Of a stretch of DNA of 11,427 nucleotides, positions 1-5,913 are shown piece by piece. The number at the start of each line of letters is the position of its first letter. Position 1 is the first letter of the stretch. The stretch is from the NCBI GenBank assembly GCA_001784535.1, contig MFRJ01000128.1:1-11427 (forward strand), read 5' to 3'. Source of the stretch: Candidatus Melainabacteria bacterium GWA2_34_9 (GTDB lineage Bacteria; Cyanobacteriota; Vampirovibrionia; Gastranaerophilales; UBA9971). A program made the translations under genes and the position numbers. Below the pieces are notes generated by a model. The model ran no database searches. It worked only from the letters and a program-made list of their open reading frames with translations, and was not told the DNA's origin.

Positions 1-800
1 GCTTTTGATATAATGGGACACTTTACTGTTCTTCCGTTTACAAAAACATAAACAGCTTTTTTGTTTGAGCGTGTGAAATCCGGATTGCTTATAAATCCTT
101 TGATATTTAAATTAAATTGATTATCTTCAAAATTAATCTCTGAAAGTTCTTTTATAAGATCTTTTGAGTAAATTTCGCTTATTGCTGTTGCTAAATCAGA
201 ACTTCCTGTTGTTTTTATTATTGAATGTTTTTTGTGTACAAGATTAACAGCAACTTCAGGGTGCGAAATAGCAATATTCTGAAGGATTTCTGTTATATTT
301 GCAAGCTCGGTTTGTGGCTGCTTAAGGAATTTAAGTCGTGCAGGTATATTGTAAAATAAATCCTTAACTTCCATAATTGTTCCGACAGCGCAACCTGTTT
401 CCGAAATTTTAACTTCAGAATCTTTGCAGTCTGCTTTTAATCCGTTCTCATCATCAACAGTTCTCGTCGTACAGGTAACTTTTGCAACAGAAATAATGCT
501 TGCTAACGCTTCTCCGCGAAATCCAAGTGTATTTATTGACCATAAATCTTTTTGATTTTGGATTTTGCTGGTTGCATGTCTTGAAAAAGCGAGAATCAAG
601 TCGTCTTTATGTATGCCATGTCCGTTATCTGCTACTCTTATGTCTCTTGCGCTGTTGGAAATTTCTATTTCGACTTTTTTTGCGCCTGCATCTATAGAAT
701 TTTCGACAAGTTCTTTTACTGCCGAGGCAGGTCTTTCTATGACTTCGCCGGCAGCAATCTGGTTTATAAGGTTTTCAGGAAGCAGTTTTATTCTTTTCAT
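1..800 (-). CDS. mutL: DNA mismatch repair protein MutL, N-terminal part (3' end off the window)
   Basis: MutL links mismatch recognition by MutS to downstream excision and has a GHL-type ATPase in its N-terminal half. Translating the minus strand from ATG at 798-800 gives 266 uninterrupted codons to the left edge. All three ATPase motifs are present. Motif I runs from about residue 12 (NQIAAGEVIERPAS) to KELVENSIDAGA, where Glu30 matches the catalytic Glu29 of E. coli MutL and Asn34 the Mg-binding Asn. Motif II is DNGHGI, followed by FSRHATSKI; motif III is LGFRGEALASI. Near the cut edge KKAVYVFVNGRTV is the typical transducer-domain strand. The dimerisation and endonuclease domain lies outside the window, so nicking activity cannot be judged. 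No strong Shine-Dalgarno is seen; the start is fixed by the conserved MutL N-terminus. It lies 74 bases downstream of the gltP stop with no terminator between, so read-through is possible, but an extended -10 element suggests its own promoter. Confidence 0.97.
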   Translation of the reverse strand, partial: MKRIKLLPENLINQIAAGEVIERPASAVKELVENSIDAGAKKVEIEISNSARDIRVADNGHGIHKDDLILAFSRHATSKIQNQKDLWSINTLGFRGEALASIISVAKVTCTTRTVDDENGLKADCKDSEVKISETGCAVGTIMEVKDLFYNIPARLKFLKQPQTELANITEILQNIAISHPEVAVNLVHKKHSIIKTTGSSDLATAISEIYSKDLIKELSEINFEDNQFNLNIKGFISNPDFTRSNKKAVYVFVNGRTVKCPIISK

Positions 801-830
801 AAATCATCGCACTTCGTATAAAACGCTTCA

Positions 831-839
831 ATTATAGCA
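831..839 (-). promoter_or_regulatory. Candidate extended -10 promoter for mutL
   Basis: The minus strand reads TGCTATAAT, a perfect TATAAT with the TGn extension, about 31 bases before the mutL start codon. No good -35 hexamer is seen at 16-18 bases, as is usual for extended -10 promoters. The predicted start of transcription is near 824. Assigned by sequence pattern only. Confidence 0.5.
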
Positions 840-874
840 TTTACATGTTTTTATTTATCTTTATTTTTTATTTA

Positions 875-2302
875 TTAATGAAGTTTTATTTCTTGTTCTA
901 AATTTGTTGAAGTATTTATATTAGGTTTTTTGTGTCCGTTTGTTTTACTAATAGAATTGTATTCCGGAGAAATAGTTGAAAGTTCTTGCAAGTTATTAGC
1001 CGATCTTGATTCTTTTAAATCTTCGATAAAGCTGTGCATCTTGTTATCATCGAATACATTTTCCCATCTCGCAACAACTACTGTGGCTACACAGTTACCA
1101 ATAAGATTTATTGTTGTTCTGCCCATGTCTAGAATATGATCAATTCCTAGAAGCACAGCCACTCCTGCCACAGGAATGTTAAAGCTTCCAAGTGTGCCCG
1201 CAAGAATAATTAAGGAAACTCTAGGTACAGCAGCCATCCCTTTGCTGGAAAGCATTAAGGTGAGCATCATGAGTACTTGCTGCCATAATGAAAGCTCTAT
1301 GTTGTACATTTGAGCGATAAAAATAGCCGCCAATGAAAGATATAAAGTGCTTCCGTCAAGGTTAAACGTATAACCTGTAGGCATGACGAATGCAACAATT
1401 TTTTTAGGAACACCAAAATCTTCCATTGTTTCCATAGCTTTTGGCAGAGCTGCCTCGCTTGTGGCTGTTGAAAATGCCAGCAAAGCAGGATCTTTTATTG
1501 CCCATAAAAGATTTAGGAACGGAATTTTTATTATTGAGCATACTGTAAATAGCACTAGCGCAAGAAATACAAATAACGCCGTGTACAAACATGCAATCAG
1601 CTTAATGTAAGACACAAGGATGCCTGGTCCTTGTTCGCCTATTGTTGAAGCTATAGCGCAAAATACACCCATAGGCGCAAATTTCATAACATATTCTGTA
1701 AATTTAAACATTACTTTCGTTAGTGATGTTAAAAATTCAAGTATAGGTTTCCCTTTTTCTCCTACAGAACCAAGCGCGAAAGAGAAAAAGATCGAAAAAA
1801 CCACTACCTGAAGAATTTGGTTTTGTGCCATAGCATCTACAACGCTTGTAGGTACCATATGTACAAAAGTATCAGCAGGAGAATTGGCTTTATTGGCTTC
1901 TTTTATTGTTTCAAGTTCCTGCATCTGTGTTTTAGAAACATTAACAATGCAGCCTTTGCCGGGCTGACCAATATTTGCAGCTAAAAGACCTATAACAAGC
2001 GCAATAGAAGTTGCGGCTAAAAAGTAAGTTATTGTTTTTGTTCCAATTTTTCCAAGGCTTTTAATATTGCCATGCCCTGCAATTCCTACAACGAGCGTTG
2101 AAAAAACAAGAGGAGCTATCAGCATTTTGATCATATTAAGAAAGATTTTAGCACCGGATTTAAGGATAGTATCTATTAAGCTTGTGATTTTTTCTGTAAA
2201 AGGCAATAGCGCACATATTTTGGGATAAAAACATCCGAATAAAATTCCTGACACAAGGGCGACTAGAATATACAATGTTAATTTGGATTTTTTTTCTTTC
2301 AT
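875..2302 (-). CDS. gltP: Dicarboxylate/amino acid:cation symporter (GltP/DAACS family), probable glutamate/aspartate transporter
   Basis: An inner-membrane secondary transporter of the DAACS/SLC1 family, importing acidic amino acids or C4-dicarboxylates by cation symport. The 475 residues form many hydrophobic segments with the family hallmarks in order: HP1 serine-rich tip STATSEAALP (278-287), TM7 motif NLDGS (314-318), HP2 SSKGMAAVP (352-360), and TM8 LDMGRTTINLIGN (391-403). Aligning TM8 to archaeal GltPh puts Asp392, Arg395, Thr396 and Asn399 at the substrate-binding positions 394, 397, 398 and 401. The position of the sodium ligand Asp405 is Asn403, as in H+-coupled E. coli GltP and DctA as I recall them, so proton coupling is likely. 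Arg395 favours a substrate with a side-chain carboxylate. A hydrophilic tail of about 45 residues follows TM8. The start has a good Shine-Dalgarno (AAAGAGGA, 2309-2316) and a consensus-like promoter upstream. Family certain, substrate inferred. Confidence 0.93.
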   Translation of the reverse strand: MKEKKSKLTLYILVALVSGILFGCFYPKICALLPFTEKITSLIDTILKSGAKIFLNMIKMLIAPLVFSTLVVGIAGHGNIKSLGKIGTKTITYFLAATSIALVIGLLAANIGQPGKGCIVNVSKTQMQELETIKEANKANSPADTFVHMVPTSVVDAMAQNQILQVVVFSIFFSFALGSVGEKGKPILEFLTSLTKVMFKFTEYVMKFAPMGVFCAIASTIGEQGPGILVSYIKLIACLYTALFVFLALVLFTVCSIIKIPFLNLLWAIKDPALLAFSTATSEAALPKAMETMEDFGVPKKIVAFVMPTGYTFNLDGSTLYLSLAAIFIAQMYNIELSLWQQVLMMLTLMLSSKGMAAVPRVSLIILAGTLGSFNIPVAGVAVLLGIDHILDMGRTTINLIGNCVATVVVARWENVFDDNKMHSFIEDLKESRSANNLQELSTISPEYNSISKTNGHKKPNINTSTNLEQEIKLH

Positions 2303-2348
2303 TAATAGTCCTCTTTGAATTTGATCTGTCTTAAAGAAGCTAACATTT

Positions 2349-2377
2349 TTTATAGTCAGTTAATCCAAGCATATCAA
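2349..2377 (-). promoter_or_regulatory. Sigma-70-type promoter of gltP
   Basis: On the minus strand a -35 box TTGATA (2372-2377) is separated by exactly 17 bases from a -10 box TATAAA (2349-2354). The predicted start is near 2342, giving a leader of about 40 bases before the gltP ATG. It lies just after the tandem terminators of the sigma-factor gene, so gltP appears to be transcribed independently of that gene. Confidence 0.7.
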
Positions 2378-2391
2378 CTTAAAAAACAAAC

Positions 2392-2425
2392 AAAAAAAGA
2401 ATTGCCATTTTTTTAGCAATTCTTT
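2392..2425 (-). terminator. Second (distal) intrinsic terminator after the sigma factor gene
   Basis: A perfect 10-bp inverted repeat (2396-2405 with 2416-2425, arms AAAGAATTGC/GCAATTCTTT) surrounds a 10-base loop. On the minus strand it is followed by a run of T (complement of A at 2392-2395). It lies about 9 bases beyond the first hairpin and probably serves as a back-up stop. Weaker than the first because the stem is AT-rich. Confidence 0.6.
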
Positions 2426-2433
2426 ACAAACAT

Positions 2434-2464
2434 AAAAAAGGAGAAGCGGTACTTCTCCTTTTTT
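2434..2464 (-). terminator. Intrinsic terminator of the sigma factor (rpoD/sigA) transcript
   Basis: A perfect 13-bp inverted repeat, 2434-2446 pairing with 2452-2464, has a 5-base loop. The core GGAGAAG/CTTCTCC is flanked by A6/T6. Read on the minus strand it is a canonical hairpin plus U-tract beginning 9 bases after the sigma-factor stop codon. The A/T symmetry would also allow termination of plus-strand transcripts, but no plus-strand gene lies upstream. Confidence 0.88.
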
Positions 2465-2473
2465 ATAGATATT

Positions 2474-3520
2474 TTATAATTCTTCGCCGATATAATTTTT
2501 TAAGCTTTTCACGCCTCTATTGTTGCGGCAAAGTCTTTTTAGCTTACTTATAGCTCTGTTTTCAATTTGTCTGATTCTTTCTCTTGATACGCCATACCTT
2601 GTGCCAATTTCTTCAAGGGTTTTTTTGTTTCCATCATCATCAAGACCAAATCTCATTATCAGGACATCTCTTTCTTTCGGACTAAGTTGTCCGAGGATTT
2701 TCCTGATTTCGGAAAAAAGGTTTTCCTGAATAACTTTTGTATCAGGAGATGTAGAACCGTTATCAATTAGAAAATCACCGATTCTGGTTGATTCTTCTTT
2801 TTTATTGAGGGGTGTTTCAAGACTTATTGTAGATTGGGCAGATTTCATAACCGCTCTTAACTTTGATAAAGGAATATCGAGTCTTTCAGCGATTTCTTCT
2901 TTAGACGGTTTCCTGTTAAGTTCATTTGTAAGGTCGTATGTCGCCTTTTTGATTTTCCCTATGGTTTCAATCATGTGAACAGGAAGTCTTATTGTTCTGG
3001 ATTTGTCAGCTATACCGCGTGTTATAGCCTGCTGGATCCACCAAGTTGCGTACGTACTAAACTTAAATCCTTTTGTATAATCAAATTTATCAGCTGCTTT
3101 AATTAATCCCATATTTCCTTCTTGAATTAAGTCAAGAAAAGAAAGTCCTCGGCCTATATATTTTTTTGCAATACTTACTACTAAACGTAAATTTGCATTA
3201 ACAAGCTCTTCTTTGGCTTTTTTGTTATGATTTTCTTTAATTTGTTTTGCAACTTCGAGCTCTTCATCAGGCGTTAAAAGTGAGATCCTGCCAATTTGTT
3301 GAAGATAAATTTTTACAGCATCATCAGAAGAAGATAATTCTTTTTCAACTACAATTTCTTCAACTTCATCGTCTTCAGGTATTTCAAAATCCTCAGCATC
3401 ATCTTCAAAAGAAGCATCTTCTGATTCTTCTTCAAATATATCGTCCTGTTTTTTAAAAGATTTATCTTTCATTTTAGCCGGCAAATCCTCTGTATTTCTT
3501 CTTTTTTTAGCAATATCCAT
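2474..3520 (-). CDS. rpoD: RNA polymerase primary sigma factor (RpoD/SigA)
   Basis: The principal sigma factor, directing RNA polymerase to -10/-35 promoters. The 348 residues contain: an N-terminal charged segment (1-65, very acidic from about 26 to 61) in place of a full region 1.1; region 1.2 (about 66-96, DAVKIYLQQIGRISLLTPDE); region 2 (about 104-182), with the core-binding segment NLRLVVSIAKKY, LDLIQEGNMGLIKA and the -10 reader YATWWIQQAITR (157-168); region 3 (183-240); and region 4 (about 271-335) with the -35-reading helix-turn-helix TLEEIGTRYGVSRERIRQIE (301-320). The length suits a short group 1 sigma of the cyanobacterial or Firmicutes type, without the large non-conserved insert of E. 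coli RpoD. A group 2 paralogue cannot be excluded. The Shine-Dalgarno AGGGGAG at 3528-3534 supports the start. Tandem terminators follow. It lies downstream of rlmB with no obvious terminator between. Confidence 0.96.
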   Translation of the reverse strand: MDIAKKRRNTEDLPAKMKDKSFKKQDDIFEEESEDASFEDDAEDFEIPEDDEVEEIVVEKELSSSDDAVKIYLQQIGRISLLTPDEELEVAKQIKENHNKKAKEELVNANLRLVVSIAKKYIGRGLSFLDLIQEGNMGLIKAADKFDYTKGFKFSTYATWWIQQAITRGIADKSRTIRLPVHMIETIGKIKKATYDLTNELNRKPSKEEIAERLDIPLSKLRAVMKSAQSTISLETPLNKKEESTRIGDFLIDNGSTSPDTKVIQENLFSEIRKILGQLSPKERDVLIMRFGLDDDGNKKTLEEIGTRYGVSRERIRQIENRAISKLKRLCRNNRGVKSLKNYIGEEL

Positions 3521-3661
3521 TAACAGTCTCCCCTAAGAATATTTTATTACAAATTTCATTTTTACGATACAGTAGTTAGTTAAAATTTCATCTATATCGT
3601 CGATTAAATTTGAAACTTGTTAAATTATCTATATTTATTAATAATTTGTAATTTTCTGATG

Positions 3662-3670
3662 AGTATATCA
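3662..3670 (-). promoter_or_regulatory. Candidate extended -10 promoter for the sigma factor gene
   Basis: The minus strand reads TGATATACT (TGn plus TATACT) in the 170-base gap between rlmB and rpoD. It predicts a start near 3655 and a leader of about 130 bases. No matching -35 box was found. The rest of the gap is AT-rich; apart from the Shine-Dalgarno at 3528-3534 I see only weak inverted repeats in it. Confidence 0.35.
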
Positions 3671-3690
3671 TTCAATCAATAATATTTTTT

Positions 3691-4428
3691 TTATATTCTC
3701 TGCCTGACTATTTCATAAATTAATATGCTTGCTGCATTGGCTACGTTTAGAGAATTAACATTATCGGACATAGGAATTTTAACCAGCATGTCGCAGTTCT
3801 TTTTTACAAGTGAGCTGATTCCCTGATTTTCTCCACCCATGACGAGTGCGCAGTTCATATCGTATTTTTGATTGAAATAATAGGTTTCTGCAGAACCTTC
3901 TGCTCCAATAATCCAAAAATTATTTTCTTTCAGTGTTTCTATTGTTGCACTTAAGTTAGTTACCTGAATTATAGCTACTTTGTCGACAGTTCCTGCACTT
4001 GCTTTTTCTACTGTAGAAGTTATTTGGCTTGAATGTCTTTTAGGAATAATAATTCCGTCGACATTTGCCGCTGCAGCGGTTCTTATTATTGAGCCTAAAT
4101 TGTGCGGATCCTCTACTTTGTCTAAAATTATTAGCAAAGCATCTTTTTTATCTTTAATTTTAGGCAATAAATCTTCCAGTTCAATAAATTCTATAGGTGA
4201 AACAGAAGCAGCTACTCCCTGATGGACTCCATCCGTTAATTTATCCATTTTTTCTTTTGGTATATCAAGAACCACAATCTTGTTTTGTCTTGCAAGACTT
4301 AGGATATTTCTAATTTTAGGATCAAATTTCACTCCTATTACAAGATAAATTTTGTTTATTCTTTTGGGATTTGTTTCTAAAATACCTTCTACAGGATTTT
4401 TTCCGTATACTATTTCTTTTTCTTCCAT
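3691..4428 (-). CDS. rlmB: 23S rRNA (guanosine-2'-O-)-methyltransferase, RlmB/TrmH (SpoU) family
   Basis: A SPOUT-class (SpoU/TrmH) RNA 2'-O-methyltransferase; the RlmB branch modifies G2251 in the 23S rRNA P-loop using S-adenosylmethionine. The N-terminal substrate-binding domain (about 1-75) opens with VYGKNPVEGIL, the usual RlmB start. The catalytic domain carries motif 1 DPHNLGSIIRTA (107-118; Asn110 and catalytic Arg116), motif 2 LVMGGENQGIS (195-205; Glu200) and motif 3 IPMSDNVNSLNVANAASIL (218-236), which form the trefoil-knot cofactor site. The 245-residue length is normal for RlmB. The start has an upstream AGGTAAG (4434-4440). It is divergent from aroH across a 76-base promoter region. 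RlmB and the mitochondrial-type TrmH paralogues are hard to separate by motif, so the exact target nucleotide is inferred. Confidence 0.92.
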   Translation of the reverse strand: MEEKEIVYGKNPVEGILETNPKRINKIYLVIGVKFDPKIRNILSLARQNKIVVLDIPKEKMDKLTDGVHQGVAASVSPIEFIELEDLLPKIKDKKDALLIILDKVEDPHNLGSIIRTAAAANVDGIIIPKRHSSQITSTVEKASAGTVDKVAIIQVTNLSATIETLKENNFWIIGAEGSAETYYFNQKYDMNCALVMGGENQGISSLVKKNCDMLVKIPMSDNVNSLNVANAASILIYEIVRQRI

Positions 4429-4462
4429 TATTTCTTACCTGTTTTAAAAAATTTCATTACTA

Positions 4463-4493
4463 AGTATAATTAAAACATAAGGTACACATTCAA
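4463..4493 (-). promoter_or_regulatory. Candidate rlmB promoter, overlapping that of aroH
   Basis: On the minus strand TATACT (4463-4468) is a good -10 box, with TTGAAT (4488-4493) as a possible -35 at a long spacing of 19 bases. The -10 overlaps the plus-strand TATAAT of aroH by four base pairs. The -35 call is weak. Confidence 0.4.
4465..4470 (+). promoter_or_regulatory. Candidate -10 box of the aroH promoter
   Basis: A perfect TATAAT lies 34 bases before the aroH start codon, predicting transcription from about 4477. The sequence at the -35 position (around 4442-4447, TTTTAA) is a poor match. It overlaps the rlmB -10 on the other strand. Confidence 0.5.
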
Positions 4494-4504
4494 AGGAAGA
4501 ATAA

Positions 4505-4882
4505 ATGCAAAATATTCCTATATCTAGGGCAGTCAGAGGAGCAACAACAGTAGAAAATAACGTTGATGAAGAAATATATCAGGCTACTGTTGAACTGCTT
4601 AAAAAAATGATTGAAGAAAACTCAATCGATTCAGATGAGATAATTAATGTGATTTTTACCCTGACTCATGACCTTGACGCGGCATTTCCGGCAAAAGCTG
4701 CACGTGTTCATTTAGGGTGGAATACTGTTCCTATGATTTGTACACAGGAAATCCCCGTGCCTGAGAGCTTACAAAAATGCATCAGGGTGCTTATTACTTT
4801 TAATACAGCAAAATCAAAAGATGAAATCAGGCATATCTATTTGAGAAAAGCTCAAACGCTTAGACCTGATTTGGTTAAGTAA
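4505..4882 (+). CDS. aroH: Chorismate mutase, AroH (monofunctional) type
   Basis: Converts chorismate to prephenate, the branch-point reaction to phenylalanine and tyrosine, in the cytoplasm. The 125-residue protein matches the trimeric Bacillus subtilis AroH fold along its length, starting with RAVRGATTVE and ending IRHIYLRKAQTLRPDL. Every key active-site residue of the B. subtilis enzyme is found with a constant offset of +4: Arg11 (Arg7), Phe61 (Phe57), Arg67 (Arg63), Cys79 (Cys75), Glu82 (Glu78), Arg94 (Arg90), Tyr112 (Tyr108) and Arg120 (Arg116). It is therefore expected to be active. A strong Shine-Dalgarno (AAAGGAAGA, 4492-4500) fixes the start. It is a single-gene unit, divergent from rlmB and convergent with the alpha/beta hydrolase, whose stop codon is one base away. 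No other aromatic-pathway gene is nearby. Confidence 0.97.
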   Translation: MQNIPISRAVRGATTVENNVDEEIYQATVELLKKMIEENSIDSDEIINVIFTLTHDLDAAFPAKAARVHLGWNTVPMICTQEIPVPESLQKCIRVLITFNTAKSKDEIRHIYLRKAQTLRPDLVK

Positions 4883-4883
4883 T

Positions 4884-5780
4884 TTATTGTATTGATTCCA
4901 AAAAGTCTTTTACTTCAGGAAAAAACCACTCGCTTTCGTGATGGCTTCCTGTTTCAGAAACAAATAATTTTGCTTTTGGATTTAGGGATTCCAGTTTATA
5001 AGACATTGCGACAGGAACGGTTTCATCATTTTTAGAACCGCCAATTAGCAATGGCGATGTGATTTTACAAATTTTCTTATCCGTAGAAAATTTTGTAATT
5101 AGAGGAATATATCTTACAAATTTTGTTGATAATGAACTCCAAAATCCGAGTTTACTTTCTAAAATACCTGTGCTGGTAAGGTGAATAGCTTCATCTCTTA
5201 GATTTGTGAATGTGCTTTCAAGAATTACAGCCTTAAAATTATTTCTTGATGCGATGTCTGCAACTACTGCACCGCCCATAGATCTTCCCCATAGAACCAA
5301 ATTGTCTCTTTTTACTTTTTCTGAATCTACAAGATAGTTTATAGCCGATTCAAGATCTATATAAAGTCCCTGTTCGTAAGGACCGCCTTCACTTTTTCCG
5401 TGCCCTCTATAATCAATCATGAATACTCCATAACCGTTATTAGCAAGAAATTGTGCGACATTTTGCCATTGGCTCAGGTTTTCTCCCTGTCCGTGGCAGT
5501 AAATAATGGTAGGATTGTTTGCATGTGCCTTTATATACCACCCGTTAAGCTTAAATCCGTCTCTGCTGTAAAAATAAGTATCTTGAACATGTTTATCCAC
5601 ATTAATCCTTATTTGCGCAAAGTCTTTATCGATCGGATAAAAAATAAGCTTATCCTCGATCCCTCCAAAAATAAAGGTGCTCATAAAGATATTCACTCCT
5701 ACTACAGAACTTAAAAAATATGTTCCAACCCGCCCCATTTTTGTTTTAGTGAGAAATTCAGCTATTTTAGAAAAAAACAT
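4884..5780 (-). CDS. Membrane-anchored alpha/beta hydrolase (Bem46/ABHD13-like, serine hydrolase)
   Basis: A serine hydrolase of the alpha/beta fold; substrate unknown. Residues 18-40 form one hydrophobic helix after a basic start (KTKMGR), so the enzyme is probably anchored by an N-terminal signal anchor with the catalytic domain outside the cytoplasm. The domain then shows DKLIFYP (43-49, typical of the Bem46 group), the oxyanion-region YCHGQGEN (94-101), DYRGHGKSEGG (123-133), the nucleophile elbow GRSMGG (Ser167), a probable acid Asp252 in SKNDETVP, and a probable base His280 (or His281) near the C-terminus. The 298-residue length fits the family. It is transcribed alone from a good promoter about 45 bases upstream. 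The Shine-Dalgarno is modest (GGGG about 10 bases before ATG). No neighbour hints at a substrate. Confidence 0.85.
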   Translation of the reverse strand: MFFSKIAEFLTKTKMGRVGTYFLSSVVGVNIFMSTFIFGGIEDKLIFYPIDKDFAQIRINVDKHVQDTYFYSRDGFKLNGWYIKAHANNPTIIYCHGQGENLSQWQNVAQFLANNGYGVFMIDYRGHGKSEGGPYEQGLYIDLESAINYLVDSEKVKRDNLVLWGRSMGGAVVADIASRNNFKAVILESTFTNLRDEAIHLTSTGILESKLGFWSSLSTKFVRYIPLITKFSTDKKICKITSPLLIGGSKNDETVPVAMSYKLESLNPKAKLFVSETGSHHESEWFFPEVKDFLESIQ

Positions 5781-5827
5781 TTATTCTTGCCCCAAACTTT
5801 TATAAAAATATTTAATATTAGTAGCAT

Positions 5828-5855
5828 TTTATACTGTCTAATATTAAAAAGACAA
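5828..5855 (-). promoter_or_regulatory. Sigma-70-type promoter of the alpha/beta hydrolase gene
   Basis: The minus strand has TTGTCT (5850-5855) and TATAAA (5828-5833) with a 16-base spacer, predicting a start near 5821 and a leader of about 40 bases. Two copies of the palindrome TAATATTA (5813-5820 and 5839-5846) flank the -10 box and might be operator half-sites. The remainder of the 133-base gap after nagA holds no convincing terminator. Confidence 0.55.
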
Positions 5856-5913
5856 ATCGGGGTTTTTGAATTGTTAAATGTATAAAAAATTCAAATTGGT
5901 TTAATTATTTATT

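Noticed and set aside
500..837. Several plus-strand open frames of 65-90 codons
   Set aside because: They lie opposite the conserved mutL ATPase domain, which is intact on the minus strand. Their translations are low-complexity Leu/Cys/Phe-rich and have no ribosome site.
930..1811. Open frames inside the transporter gene on both strands
   Set aside because: They are antisense or out-of-frame readings of gltP. The gltP frame carries all family motifs without interruption.
3247..3456. Plus-strand open frame rich in Gln/Leu/His
   Set aside because: It is the antisense of the acidic repeats at the sigma factor N-terminus; the biased composition comes from the complementary GAA/GAT codons.
3980..4222. 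Plus-strand open frame of 80 codons
   Set aside because: It is antisense to the catalytic domain of rlmB and has no ribosome site.
5400..5714. Plus-strand open frame of 104 codons
   Set aside because: It is antisense to the hydrolase gene, whose catalytic motifs are complete. No Shine-Dalgarno and no recognisable domain.
5865..5895. Possible terminator after nagA (8-bp inverted repeat TTTGAATT/AATTCAAA)
   Set aside because: The stem is almost all A/T, the loop is 15 bases, and on the minus strand it is followed by AACCCC rather than a T-run.
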